Shown here in pieces: positions 13,127 to 25,107 of a stretch of 64,000 nt of DNA. Where the stretch lies: assembly GCA_027382625.1 (NCBI GenBank), contig JAJKFJ010022346.1:62001-126000 (forward strand). Direction: 5' to 3'. A program made the translations under genes and the position numbers. The DNA is from Tetmemena sp. SeJ-2015 (Eukaryota; Ciliophora; Spirotrichea; Sporadotrichida; Oxytrichidae). The notes beneath the pieces are model-generated. The model was not told the DNA's origin and did not search any database. It was given only the letters and a program-made list of their open reading frames with translations. Position 1 is the first letter of the stretch, and every line of letters begins with the position of its first letter.

Positions 13127-14412
13127 GATGAGCAACGCGCTTTGCTTTTTACTTTTCAGTTTCGGTAAACTCACTTTTAGATGGTTAAGCTTGGCTCAAG
13201 TCATTCAATCCTTTCGAACTTTCATTCTGTTGCAATGCAAGTCTCTTACTCATCTCATTTACAGCTTTAATGTGAATCTCAATAAATAGAGACTTAATTA
13301 ATTGTATGTGTTACTTTCCTTTCTTATGATGCATGAAGACATTCTCATTCGTATAAGTTTTGTTGCAAGCTATGCAAAACAAGGGATTAGTTTGCTGTAG
13401 TTGCTACCCTTCATCTCCCTCTGAACTTTAGTTCTGCTAGCTCCTTATATTTGCTCCCTCTCCATTGATTCTCATTATTACCTCTTCCCATCCAAAAAGA
13501 CTTCCCTACTCCCACTCTGCTTAAAAGAGCTCCTCTTGCTACTCTTCTATTCTACTCCATTCCAAAAGAGGCTGAGTCTTTCTGAAAAATTACACCAGGT
13601 AATCCTTCAACCCTCTCAAATATAACTCGTACTTCGCTGAATTCTTTAGATAGAGAGGCACGAGATAGAGTTTATCAAAATGCTACAGCCAACTTAAGTA
13701 GTCTTCTGCTCGAATTACTCCCAGAGATTTCAGCTTTTTAAGATTACAGAAAGCCAAGTAGTGCGAATGAAGATCAAAGTACTTTCCGTTTCCTTCTTCA
13801 GCAGTAAAATGCTTGTCGCAAAAAGCAATAACATCCTCTTCCATGATCTTGTTAAAGAGTGCTTCTGCATCTAATGACTCAGCATCCGAAGAAATGAGGT
13901 GAGCTTGGCCATATCTATTATGAAAATCAGTAAGCTCATTTAGCTTTTCATCAAAGTTATCCCATACATCAGCTTTTAGTTGAGGTACATTTTATGTAGC
14001 CAATGCACTCTAAAGCATCTCTTATTGCTTATAAGTCTAAAGAGAACATTAAAATATATATCTAAACTTACGGCTCTTTGCTGCAGAAGGTCAGTAGCAA
14101 ACTTTTGGCCACTGAATACATCATTTTCTTCTTTAAATAGGCCCTCTTAGTCTGAATAAATTGCCAATATTTCTTTGCTCTTGGTTTAAATAATTTGCTA
14201 GAATTTGGCAATGAGGATATCGCAGACAACAGTTTCCTTAGGCTAAAAGAAATGATAGTTAAGCAAACAGTTAAAGTGAAGAGAGTGATTATACTTACAA
14301 ATTTGTCTTTGTAGTCGAAAGCTTAAGCTAGCGCCTTTTCTAAGCTCTCTATCATCTCAAAGTCACTTCGGAGAATCTCCAATCTAAATTAATAAGTAAA
14401 ATTTGAAAACAT
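13117..14412 (-). CDS. SF3A3: SF3A3 (SF3a60/PRP9) scrambled segment 1 of 2
   Basis: This is the N-terminal two thirds of splicing factor 3A subunit 3, part of the U2 snRNP. A possible start is ATG at 14412 (MFSNFTYQFRLEILRSDFEM). GT-AG introns interrupt it near 14243-14295 and 14037-14071. Recognisable parts are the segment with DVFSGQKFATDLL, then YFDLHSHYLAFCNLKKL, LKDYLVQFFRKTQPL, and a C2H2 finger NPLFCIACNKTYTNENVFMH followed by HKKGK. The segment ends at pointer TTGAGACTTG (complement of 13117-13126), after KRVAHLE. The rest of the gene is at 44981 on the other strand, almost 32 kb away. Only a 51-bp spacer separates this segment from KATNAL2 segment 2. Confidence 0.93.
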
Positions 14413-14519
14413 ATGAAAAGATCTTTGTGAATCTAGAACTTGACATTAAATTTATTGAATTAATTATATATTGAAAATTTATATATTCTAAATTAGAGTG
14501 GCATAAAACTATTTCTGAT

Positions 14520-15660
14520 TAAGGTGATAGAGTACGAGTACGCAGTTCGTTACTTTGATTAAATAGTGCGAAAGACTTTTGAGAAAGAGTATTTTATTTT
14601 GAGAACAATCGTGAGGAGTTTAACATGGCATAGCAACTTGAAAAGGAGAGAGAAGCATCTTTAAATGTGCCAGCTGGGAATTATCGGCAGAGGCTAAGTA
14701 GGCAAGTTTAATCACAGTCCAGACGATAATTCCTAAAGAGTAATTTTACACCAAAATTATATATAATTACTCTGTAGATCTCTTAGACGACAGCAGTAAG
14801 AGAGTGGCAAATATAAATCCTGATATTGCCAGGAAGCTTTACGAAGCTGTTCCAGGCTACAGGAAAAAGGCTAAGCAATATGAACTTGCCAAAGTTAAAT
14901 AGGATATTGCTGATTAGGCCATGGAAGCAAAACGAAAAGACATTAACATGTCTGTTGAACAGTGGAAATTCAAGTTCCTCTTTCCCTTTGGAAACATTCA
15001 TTTATTTAGCTCTAAATAAAATATTAAAACATTATAATTAATTGCACCGATGCCATCTATAGATTCAAGATAATCTAATACTGGGAATATAAGTTAAATA
15101 AGAAACAGTTTAACTGAAAGTGATTATGGACATGTACCCTCAATTTTAAAATCACCAAATGCTTTTCAAGCTTCTTATAATTAACTAACCAAGAGTCAAA
15201 GCAACAGTGATTTGGATTTGAATAGCAGAGCTTTCAATGAACTGGTTTCTAAAAAGTATCTCTATCCTATGGATAGAATTCACAAACCTGAATGGATAAA
15301 GGAACTGTAAAATCCAATCCAAATAACCCCTGAAGAAATAATTAGAGATATGTTCAAGTTTGTATTAGTTGTGATATGATATTCGTTTACTGGGTGACTT
15401 TTGGACATATAAATTAGCTACCTTTAGATAATTATCACTTGAAGTAGCTTTTCATCTCAATTTTGCAGTGTGTGACTTAATTAGAGCTGCAGTAAGGGGA
15501 AAAGAAAAGAGTGTTCACTTCATTTGTGATGCCAATGGTGCTCCTGGCTATTAGAATTGAAGTGGAAGTAATCTTCCACAACAACTACCCTACATTCATG
15601 GCTGAGCAAGCAAATGACACCCTAGCATCAAGGCTCATCAACGGAGCTATAAGATAAGTT
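14520..15660 (+). CDS. Hypothetical coiled-coil protein with two tiny IESs
   Basis: Once two short IESs (14577 and 14741) are removed, one frame runs from YEYAVRYFDQIVRKTFENNR through EEFNMAQQLEKEREASLNVP and VDLLDDSSKRVANINPDIAR to AMEAKRKDINMSVEQWKFKF. After 14990 the frame stays open but is AT-rich. A second stretch begins at ATG 15051 (MPSIDSRQSNTGN) and includes YPMDRIHKPEWIKEL and TPEEIIRDMFKF, then a likely intron and KRVFTSFVMPMVLLAIR. The 5' end has no clear start, so it may begin in another MDS. The 8-mer TTCAAGTT occurs in phase at both about 14971 and 15360, so this may be two genes or scrambled segments. No family is recognised. Confidence 0.5.
14577..14605 (+). other. 20-bp IES with pointer TTTTGAGAA
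   Basis: The 9-bp word TTTTGAGAA occurs at 14577-14585 and 14597-14605. Deleting one 20-bp unit changes the frame so that QIVRKTFE continues into NNREEFNMAQQLEKE. Without removal the frame leads into an unrelated reading. Confidence 0.8.
14741..14768 (+). other. 23-bp IES with pointer TAATT
   Basis: TAATT occurs at 14741-14745 and 14764-14768. Removing one 23-bp unit joins RRQFLKSN to YSVDLLDDSSKRVAN. The IES and its margins also form an imperfect inverted repeat (AGAGTAAT...ATTACTCT). Confidence 0.75.
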
Positions 15661-15988
15661 TTAATTTTTAAGCTATCACTGAAGTATTAGATCCAAATCT
15701 TTACTACAGCAGATTCTCTATTATATTTATTCATCAATTTATTAAAATAGGTAAGTAAAGAGGGGTAACCTAAGAAAGAAAAGATTAGTCAAGATAGCTC
15801 TAAGAAAGCAAATCAGGGTATCTCCCTTTTTTTACTGACTAATTTCTATTCTTCTTTTATTTGACAGTGATTTCTGAAATCTCAAAAGATGATTTATTTC
15901 TCTTCAGAATCATAAATTTTCAATTTATACGTGTCTAATCATTCTCAAGTAGATCTAAATAATTATGATAATCTTTTTAATAACTAAT

Positions 15989-18900
15989 ATGATTAAATCT
16001 AATGGTCAGAATGAGTTTGGTGATGAGAAGTCAGTATTTGGGCAGAAATATTTTGGACAAAATCCTCTTTCTTCCGCTCAAGATGCTACCTACTACAATG
16101 AAGAGAATTTCAGAGGAATCAGCATTATCTTTCATTTTTTATATTTAAGGAATTGGTAACAATTAGAACTGCTACTCAATATGGAATGTCTCAGAACGGC
16201 CATCTTCAGCAAGCTGAGTACAACTCAACTTTCTTTATAAATTTCAATGAGTTTGAATAGTTTATTTCCAGGCGTTCCAGCAGCGTTAGAATCAGATGCG
16301 ACAGCAGTAGCACACTCTAGCATCTGACTAAAACACTTATGCACACCCTACTCACTATCAAAATTAAAATGAGGAATTAACTTCTTTATTTAAATTAGGG
16401 ATGCATAGGTGAAGGTATGGACCAGTTTAGATTCAATCAGGTAAGAATCACTCATTTTAATCAAAGATAGATCATAATATTCTAATAAATTAGTCGCTAA
16501 TTATTGGAGTAAATTATCATCTTAAGGCAAATTTTACTCCCTCATTTTATTCCCTTTCTCTTTAGACTAATAAACTTCTATAGATTGAGAATCATCCTTC
16601 AAGCTAAAGCACTCAAAAGACTCAAGCTCATTATACTCAGGTAAGCTCCCTCATACTTTTCACTCACTCTCTTTATATTTGAGCAATTAATTTTGGACTA
16701 AAAATAGTCCAATAGGTTCTTTTCAATTTATAGTAAAAATGATAAATAAATTTAACATGTAATTTACTTGTTTGAGGCCTATTTCTAATTTAACTTATCA
16801 TATAGCAATAAAATCAACAGCACCTTTCATCACAGTCTCAGCAATATAACAATCCATATGTCCCATACGTAGCTCCTAACATTAAATTAATAAATTGAAA
16901 ATCAATTTAAATATACACGAAGCCGTTTAACCACCATAACAACCACTTTCGATAACTTCAAGCCGAGGGCGGTGCCGGCTTCACCAACCTTGGCGGATTC
17001 ACTCAGGGCAACTGCCCTACCAGCCTTCCAGCTCAATTAGGCTAGCCTCTCTCCCAGAACGGAGGGATCCAGTCACTAAATTAAATATAGTATTCTCAAT
17101 AACAAATACTCCACTTATAATGAATCATATAGATTTTGAGAATAATTAGGTCCTATATATCAAGGTGGCTTGGTGAATAATCATCAACCTTACTCTTAAG
17201 ATTTACCATCATTCAACCTTTCATCAAATGATTTATTTTTTAAATGTGGGAAATGTGAGCAATCAAAATATGTCAGCTGCTTTTTGCCAACCTCACTAAG
17301 GAGAGATTTCGCTCTCGAATGGAATGAAAATCCCAGTGCCTGCTCTAAACAATACTTTGGGCCATCCTAATGCACAAACTTATCTTAACGACTAATCGAG
17401 ATTATAACATAATCTACCCACACAATTATAATAACACTAGGCCCCGGGTCTCACCCCTGCCTTGAAGTGCTTGGTGTGCCAAGTTGAAATGGCAATGAGC
17501 CAGATAGGAAATGCAGCCACTAGCTTCGCCTTCAATCCAATCACTCAGCAGTTCCTGCCTATTCATTAAAGCTGCTTGCAGCTACTTGGTCAGGGTTCTG
17601 GCTTCGTCAAAATCAATTAATTTTCTGCGCCACGTGTCAGCGGCCCACAGCAAGAGTAAGCTTACTCTGAGGGTATCTTATCCTCAGGGGTACTAAATAT
17701 TTCAAAGCACTAGATTTTATAAGTTAAAATGATTATATTTTAATCTTTAATAGGGAGACAGCTGCATAAATAAATAAGATCCTAGCAGACCTCCAAATTT
17801 CCTAAAAATAGCCCACTAGTCCTAACGATACCCCACTCAACCATAAGTCCAGTGGCAGCCCAGGCAACTGCTCTCTTAGCACTTCATTTACATCTTAGCT
17901 CTCCAGCAAAAATTCAAATATCATCATTCATAAAATTTCGTGTTAATGTTATCGCTGAGAATATTTTAATGATTCTGGAGCGGAATGATTTAATTCTATT
18001 ATCAGTATTCAAGTGTAGTAGCCAGCCAGCTACTGCTTTTGCATCAAATCTTAGCCCTAATTCTCAGAGCGCTGGTCTTTCCAAGTACTCTGAGATTTAC
18101 AAGTTATATTTCTTAGCATTTTAAGTTAGTCACTTCTAGCTCCATCCCTAATCAAATGAATTTTGCTGGGAGCCCATAGAACCCTCATTTCCATGATTCA
18201 GAACTTTAAAACACACATACACACTTAGAAATATATAACTTTCCTTCATTTTGGAAAACTCCTTCTAGTTCATGATCAAGCTGAACGTAAAGAGAATAAG
18301 CTCTGATGAGTAGTCTCTTCCTACCGACCAAAATATATCTCAGAGCTCAGCTTCCATAATCGTAAATGGAATAATAGATCTTACCGAGTACATCAAAAAC
18401 CAACACTTCGAGACCCCAATCATCTTTGAGGCCTAGTCAATGATAAAGCATCATCCTATATTCACTAAACAATTTATTATAGTCAAGCGACGACCTTATC
18501 TTAGAATCTTGCTTCATCATTAGTAAGCCTCTGCAGCCACTCTCACAATCTGCCCCCTCTTCAGATGTGAAAAAGCTACCTTCAAGAGTGCTAGTGAGAA
18601 ACTTCTCGTTTATAGTAGCCTTTCTCAAGGAGAGTAGATTCAATACACTCAGACAAGGTGTGTCAGGACTTAATAATTTCTCAGACAAACCAAGAGTCTT
18701 ACTCAACAAGTCAATTGAAAACTTTTCCTTAAATGGATGCACCGAGAAAGATGCTAATATCAACTTCCATCTTCAGTAAAGGCAATTTTTATTGCTTAGT
18801 ATATGCATATAATTTTCTGTGTTCTAGCCTTAAGGTGTGCAGCCATTTTTATCTAGCACTACTACTGCAGCTTACACTGATCAAGCCTCACAAGCTAAGA

Positions 18901-20951
18901 AAAAGTCACACTCGATCCCAATGAATGCTGATCCTAACATTTACCCTTCAGTATCTGATCTCTCTCATTCACTTCAAAGAGTCAATCTTTAATTTGAAAT
19001 ATTTTTCATTCCTTTTATCTTAATGGCATCTAAGAAATTCAGTCACACCACTCAAGTGGATCATACAAGTCCCTAGAGTCAGATAATGAGAGTTAAATCC
19101 TTAGTTTTGGAGCCTTAAAGAGCCCAGAAAAAGCTGGAACTATCTCAACCAATTTCAATTAAATAACTGCATACTACATTACTTATTTAATTTCGAGAGT
19201 TCTCAGTTCCAATCTCCTATTCCAAATGCTTAACCATACTCGCAAATCAATCTCCATGAGCTCTTGCAAAAGCAACAGTTGAGCAACTAAGTTCCTTCAA
19301 ACCAAATTCCAGCCTACAATCAGTCTTGCTAGTACAAGAGAGCTTCAGTTTTTGATGAAACTAGTTCCTAATTCCAGAATCAGTAGGCAAGAGTAAACCA
19401 AAAGCAAACTACTATTTAGAAAGTATCACCCTCAATTTTATAAATAATTTGCTATAATTAGGTTTAATTGCAGCAGGACAGGTTCTCTCCAAAGTAATGA
19501 CTAAGAATGGCTCAAAAGAGTACCAAAAGCTGGTTGAAAGAGCTAGCCCTGAAGTTATTGAGCAGATAGTCTCAGAGATCTAGCAAAGCTTCCCCGATCT
19601 ACTCATCGACCATTCATTAAATCTGATCATTTATTCCAATCTCCTATTGAAACTTTTTTAGATTATGGAAACTATTTCTGCTAGAAGCTGTTCCTTAATC
19701 TTAACTCAGACTAGAAGCTGAGACTTTTAAAGACTCTCAGACTTATTCATGTTTCTCCTGAGGATTTAAGAGAGAAAGTTAGCAAGAAGAGACTCAAGAG
19801 CAATTTCCTCTTCGTTTCATAAGATCCCAGAGGCACTCATGCCATTCAGAGCTTCCTTGAAGTTCTTTAGGAGCCTTAATTCAAGGAAATTGTGGCAGAG
19901 ATTATGATGAAGGTTTGTTAAATTAATTATTGACATCCACTTTGTAATTTTTTGAGAAGGATTTACTTAAATTTGCTTACAATAAGAACTCCAATCACGT
20001 GCTTATTAAGTTCCTGAAGCTGGCTGAGATAACTCCTTACCTCGAAAAGATATTCGAATCTCTTTGCCAAAATCTTGATCAGCTTTCCCAAGACGCAAAC
20101 GGTCTTCCCATTCAATGTTGAATTTAATGAAGTTATTTGTCTTATCTATTTGAAAATAAGATTGTGAAGATGATTATTCAAAAGTTTAACTTGCCATTCT
20201 TCAAAGAGAAGATGATAGCCCCTCTTACCTAAAACGCTCTAGCTTTGAGCTAAAATGCTTATGGCAACTATGCCTTGTAAGTAGCCCTGGAATACTGGTA
20301 AGCTCAAGACTGCGAGCAATTCACAATCGAATTCGTGCCTCACTTGCATCAACTGGCTGTACAAAAGTTCTCTTCAAACGTTATTGAGAAGGCCCTTGAT
20401 AAAGCTAGACAAGATGTTATTGATCTTTATGCTCAGGAAGTCATGAAAACTTAAACTGGCACTCAAGAATCCATTCTCAAGATGCTTGTCAAGGTTACAT
20501 TAAATTAAGCTCTTTTATTTTCGACAGTATAAAAGGTTAACTATGGCTACTATGTTATTGAGAGAATATTTATGAACTCCTACAACCAAGAGCTTAATAT
20601 TTTATATCCCTTTATTATTTTAATGGCAAACTGAGAGAGGCAGTGCAAAAGAACTTAGTGCACTTGAAGGCTAACTCAATCAGACAAAAGTGGCTTAAAA
20701 TGCTTGAGAATAGCAAAACTGGTCTACTCTACTAATTGAAGGCCCAACAAACAGCAGGTGCTATTCTTGGACAATCTTGCCACCACTCTGATAGAGACTA
20801 AGAGTCAGAGTATGATTAGGAGTATGCCAACGAATAGAATGAGGAGTTTGCTTCTTCAAATTCTTCTCTTGGCAAAAAGAGCCACAAGAATCCTAAGAAG
20901 AACGGTTTCTCACAAAATAATTTATCCAGAGCGAGCTATGCTCACTATTGA
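15989..20951 (+). CDS. Pumilio/PUF-family RNA-binding protein
   Basis: This is a sequence-specific mRNA-binding protein, expected to act in the cytoplasm. The C-terminal part has PUF repeats: DYGNYFCQKLFLNLN (about 19660), DPRGTHAIQSFLEVL (about 19825), NSNHVLIKFLKLA (about 19990), AYGNYALQVALEYW (about 20260), FSSNVIEKALDKA (about 20370) and NYGYYVIERIF (about 20540). The N-terminal 3 kb is Gln/Asn/Ser-rich and low-complexity, as is typical of PUF proteins, and is broken by many short introns or IESs (for example near 16160, 16440, 17080, 17690, 18970, 19150). An intron near 19914-19957 lies between repeats. The C-terminal tail is Ser/Lys-rich and ends at TGA 20949. The start at ATG 15989 (MIKSNGQNEFGDE) is the better of two in-frame choices; 15965 is possible. 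Confidence 0.85.
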
Positions 20952-21009
20952 GATTTATGATCTCTTTCAAACATGAATAATTGAAAACTTTCAATCTTAA
21001 GTTGTTGAT

Positions 21010-21262
21010 TTAATTTTAAAACTTCTGGAATAGAATATGATCTGCAGCCTTATAACTCTCACCCATCTATACTCAAATTTAAGTATAAGGACTCTTCTAC
21101 CATCCAAAGAAAGTTTTCTCTGTTAGTAGACTCTCGATTCATGATTATTATTCTTCGTGAAAGCAAATAAGAGTTTTCTGCATTAGGATAATTAACTCTA
21201 ATTTGTTTGGAGTTAAAAAGCAAAGAAAAGACATTTGACATTTACTATGGTTGCATATATCC
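21010..21262 (+). CDS. Orphan coding-like fragment between PUF and KATNAL2 segment 3
   Basis: An open plus-strand stretch reads IEYDLQPYNSHPSILKFKYK, then IQRKFSLLVDSRFMIIILRE, and ends at TGA near 21262. It has no start and no recognisable domain. It may be an MDS whose partners lie elsewhere. A minus-strand frame overlaps it (21059-21241), and which strand is real is uncertain. The stretch 21263-21533 is AT-rich with nothing recognised. Confidence 0.35.
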
Positions 21263-21533
21263 TTGAGCTCTTTATATTGAAGTCACTAAAGAATATTTCT
21301 AGAGTCTAATGAGTTGAACTGAGAGAAGTCATTCGAAAGGATAACAGATTGAGTCCATGACCACCACTTGAGTATTTTATTAACAAACACACACACCTAA
21401 ATAACTCATATTATCTAACATCCGAAGACGCTTCAAAGCTAATCATATATAATCTTTATTATCAAAGTATTTAGTTCATATTAAAACAACTCAAACTATT
21501 TTCTTCTTATATCCTCTTTCCAAATAATATTTA

Positions 21534-22131
21534 GCAAGCAGGAGAATGAAAACAGAGCTACTAATTCAACTGGATGGCTTAATCAAATCTTCGAATGAGA
21601 GAGTGTTCTTACTAGCAGCTAGTAATTTACCCTGGGAGCTGGACACTGCTCTTCTTAGAAGACTTGAGAAAAGAATTTTAGTGCCCTTACCGAATGCGGA
21701 AGCTCGAGAGGACATGCTCAGAAAGCTAGTACCTCCAAAGACAAGTCAAGATTTGGAATACTCTGAGTTCTCTGAGAAACTTGAGGTAAGATAAAATATT
21801 CATAATTTAATTTAACATATTTTTTAGGGTTATTCGGGCAGTGATATAAAATTGGTATGCAAAGAAGCGGCTATGAAACCATTGAGAAGGCTGATGCAAG
21901 ACCTAGAAAAATTGCACAGCACAGATGTAGGAAACGTCAACTGGAGATAAATTTTGGATTTATTATTTGTTTATAAGTATGAGTATTGCAGCAGATCCAA
22001 GGACAGTACCATCACCAGGACCAGTCACCAGTGCAGATTTTGCTAACGCTATTTCAACTACTAAGGCAGCAGCTCACACTAATCACCTTCAAAAATATGA
22101 ACAGTGGATGAAGGAATTTGGTTCAGTCTGA
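21534..22131 (+). CDS. KATNAL2: KATNAL2 scrambled segment 3 of 3 (C-terminal AAA part)
   Basis: This is the 3' part of the katanin-like AAA ATPase, inverted relative to the other two segments. It begins in pointer GCAAGCAGGA and continues [33 protein letters not shown] (sensor region and arginine fingers), [20 protein letters not shown], then a GT-AG intron (about 21786-21827). After it come [20 protein letters not shown] and a small C-terminal vps4-like part, [17 protein letters not shown]...[13 protein letters not shown], ending at TGA 22129. One frame change near 21930-21990 (intron or IES) was not resolved exactly. Confidence 0.92.
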
Positions 22132-22577
22132 ATTAATTATTATACTTCTTTTTTACACAAATATTAAAGAAATTGGATTCAATTTGAAAATTTTTTTATT
22201 ATTTTATGAGAAATACCCTAAATACTATTTTATGAGAGAATATAGATAAATGAAATGCTTCTTTCATTACTCATGTGTTTGACTTTAATTAAGTAATAAA
22301 TTAAATTATACAATTTGAGAAAAGCGCTGGATATACAAAAGTAGAAATTTTTCTAAGAAGATAGCCTTTTTGTTGTTTAATTTTTGAACCCTAATAGTGC
22401 TTCCTCAATTTTTAAAAAGCTAAAATATTTCTAATCAAATTTAGTATTTACCTCTCTAATATAAATACAGTATAAATTTGAAATAAATTGATGCTGAAAA
22501 TTTGTTCAAATTTCACTAGGAAAAGGGTCATTTCTACAAATAGAATATAAAGCTGAATTATTTAAATACGAAAATAT
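22132..22577. other. AT-rich stretch, no gene seen
   Basis: This is AT-rich sequence with no sustained frame under the Gln code and no recognised motif. It probably forms germline-limited spacer downstream of KATNAL2 segment 3. Confidence 0.6.
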
Positions 22578-23050
22578 TTTTGAAATACAGATCATTAATA
22601 GTAGGATAAATTACTGAATAATCGTTAAAAGCTATCTTCAAAAGACGCAAAATTTTGATATTGGCTTGGAGCTCGACCCAGCTCCAAGTTAAATGAACCC
22701 AATCACCATCAGCACACCTCCAAACACAGACGGCTCGATCCTCGCACAGCCTAGAGTGAGTTTCCTGGGCTGGAGGAGACGAGAGTAAAGATGGTCAAGG
22801 ATACAGTAGCTCCAGCTCTTCCGTCTACCGCTAGGAGGTGTGTTGATGGTGAATGAGTCCGTTGAGCTTGGAGGTCGTCGTGGTCAGACCAGCTCGGTCG
22901 AGCTCCCAACCAATTTCAAAATTTAGCTTTTTTATGAATATGGAGCTCCTGATCGAGCAGGATAGATATTTTTTTAAATATTAACGATTATTTAGTAATT
23001 TTATCCACTATTCTTAATGGAATCTCACAAGAATGAGCTGTATTTCAAAC
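22578..23050. repeat. Fold-back (long inverted repeat) element, MITE-like
   Basis: The two ends are imperfect reverse complements. The left arm starts TTTGAAATACAG, then ATTAATAGTAGGATAAATTA, CTGAATAATCGTTAA, a GAGCTCGACC block and CACCATCAGCACACCTCC. The right arm, read backwards, has the same blocks: TTTGAAATACAG, TAGTGGATAAAATTAC, AATAATCGTTAA, GAGCTCGACC and CACCATCAACACACCTCC. The centre (about 22750-22850) is GC-richer than the surroundings. No open frame was seen inside. No clear target-site duplication was identified. Similarity may extend further outward. Confidence 0.8.
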
Positions 23051-23470
23051 ATGTTTTACTTTAAATTCTCTTTTATAAATTAAATTCTGCTTTCTCGAAC
23101 TGCCAGGAATCTAATCTCATTAAAAAAAAAGATTTGAAATTCAATATATATTCAACAATATAATTAGCTTAAAGATCAGAGAATTTTAACTGACTACAAT
23201 AAATATAGATTAGACTTCATTGAATCTTAGAATTATTTTAATAAACTTATTTGAGGGAGAAAATCTATATTTAATTTGAAATTCGTTAATTTCTTTGTGA
23301 AATTCTAAATTAAACTCGTATTAATTTGTTTACGTTATTTTAGTTGATGATGGGAGGATAAATTAAATAATTAGTATACACATTATATTGCTTTAACCTA
23401 TTATATTAATATAAAATTACTAATTTACTTAATTTTTGACGATATTTTAATATTTTAAAATTAACTTTAA
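23051..23470. other. AT-rich stretch, no gene seen
   Basis: Very AT-rich sequence. A short ATG-led open stretch (about 23346) may be a remnant 5' end of the following gene, but it soon reaches TGA. Confidence 0.5.
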
Positions 23471-23471
23471 T

Positions 23472-23981
23472 TTGGATAGGTGGTTTATCAGTGAAGGAGC
23501 TTTAATACATTTAGTGTTACGACTTAGAGGAGGTGGTCCTTAATTAATAAATTTTTCAGACTTAAGGAACTAAGAAGAGATAAAATTTGCTTAAGAGGCT
23601 CCTAAATGGAGGGTAGTTCGTTATGGCCTTAATCTCGAGGGAATATGCTCTGAAGAGAATTGCCAGGCTTACAAATAAAAGATATGGCTACCAATAGGAC
23701 TTGGACTCCATTTTCTGAATGAAATCATAACCTGTCAAAAATGTCCCTAATGCAAAGCAGAGGTGGACATGGATGATATTAAGACTATGGGATTCACAAA
23801 TTGCTTCTACAAGGTAAATGGTAAAACTAGTTCAGGTAGAGATGTAGTCATTCCTTGGACGAGAGCTCCATTAGATGCCCTTCTCTATTTTAAGGGGGAA
23901 GAAACGGAAGATTATATTTTCTTGAAGATAGAAGTCAAAAGTATTGATCAGTAACCTCAAGATAGTCTGAGATAATATTGA
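23472..23981 (+). CDS. Ubiquitin-like tail fused to Cys-rich domain, copy 1
   Basis: The 5' part reads SEGALIHLVLRLRGGG, which matches the C-terminus of ubiquitin (STLHLVLRLRGG). It follows a possible 3' splice site. After a short linker comes a Cys-rich domain: RYGLNLEGICSEENCQAYK, WLPIGLGLHFLNEIITCQKC, PQCKAEV, FTNCFYKVNGKT, VVIPWTRAPLDALLYF and DYIFLKIEVK. Paired CxxC-type cysteines suggest zinc binding. Similar ubiquitin-plus-Cys-rich proteins exist in many protists (from memory). The rest of the ubiquitin fold was not found directly upstream, so the gene is incomplete here or continues in another MDS. Two relatives lie at 26.2 and 27.5 kb on the other strand. Confidence 0.7.
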
Positions 23982-24839
23982 ATTCTAATATATTTTAAGA
24001 GTCTTCGCAACTAAATTTCGCACTCTGTTGGTCAATAATTAAAAATATTATATACTTCACTTTGCAAAGATTTATCAATTAAAAAAATAGAGAATTAAGA
24101 AAAGAATTAGTAAAACTTTAATTATGATACCTTAATCTAAAGTATTTATATTTAAGGGGAGGAAATCGCGTATAGAGGCCAAAATTGGCCGAAAATACAA
24201 AAAAATGATTTTTGCGTTCGAAATTTCCATGGGCCTAATTTAAAATTTCAGATTTCTCAGTAAGTACTAAAAACATACTATAAATTTATTTGCCTATAAA
24301 ACTAAGCATTTCCATGAAGTTTCGCTAATATTTTCCCTAACTAAAACAAAATTGTATTCCTAAAAAATTTATAGGGTATCACCTCGACTATAATTTTAAG
24401 AAAAGATACTGAAAGTAGAACAAAATTAAGATAATAAGATCCCTTGCAGTGTTTTAAATCTCTAACTTCGAATTTAAAATATATATAAGGGCTCTGTAAT
24501 ATTTTTGTAGAGGGAATCGAATGACTATTCTTAACTTTAGAATTGGCATTAAATTTTTATCAAGTAAGGTGCTTAATTTATTCCACTTATGTGAATTTTA
24601 ATTTATAGTAGATAAAGTATTTTGAAGTAGTTGACTCCAGAATTAAATAAATATGAATCAGAGCTTAAGAAGCAAAGAACGCCCATAAAATAAGTAAAGT
24701 AAATTAGAGTTATTATATGGCTTTAGATACTTTAAGAGAAATCTTAAATCATAAATTTTGAGCCTATGGAAATTTTGAAAGCAAAAATCTATCAATCTTT
24801 TGCAATTTTAAGTCTAATTTATGCTTTTTTTTAACCATG
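23982..24839. other. AT-rich intergenic or germline-limited stretch
   Basis: No sustained coding frame and no recognised motif. Isolated open stretches here are short and very AT-rich. Confidence 0.5.
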
Positions 24840-24912
24840 AATGAAGGGAGCTTAACTTCCGTCCTCCCCCAAAGCGCGCACTATACTCTCGCATTTGAAA
24901 GTTGCTTTGCAG

Positions 24913-25107
24913 ATGAGAAATTTAGGAGTTGCAGCTGTTCCTCATCGCGCTTCTAAGTTTCAAGATGTGCACATCAATTATTTGATTGATCCTCAAACTC
25001 TTCGCCACTAAGCGCACTTCAGTTTGGAGTAGCGCGCGAAGATCTTCCATAGATAGTTTCCTTATCTCAAGATCTCTCCGTAGACTGTAGCAAACATCTA
25101 TCGTTGA
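24913..25107 (+). pseudogene. Transposase-like helix-turn-helix fragment
   Basis: An open stretch reads MRNLGVAAVPHRASKFQDVH, then FSLEQRAKIFHRQFPYLKIS and PQTVANIYR before TGA. The arrangement (short N-terminal region, then a helix-turn-helix ending ISPQTVANIYR) resembles the DNA-binding part of IS630/Tc1-type transposases. No DDE catalytic domain follows: downstream to 25640 the frames are open in part but AT-rich and not transposase-like. The segment is richer in G+C (several GCGC) than its surroundings. It is best read as a decayed germline transposon remnant; a scrambled MDS of a domesticated gene is an alternative. Confidence 0.5.

Noticed and set aside
14500..15040. YEYAVRYFDQIVRK stretch as the KATNAL2 N-terminus
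   Set aside because: It loosely resembles the post-LisH region, but the true N-terminal segment with matching pointer was found at 33145-32239.
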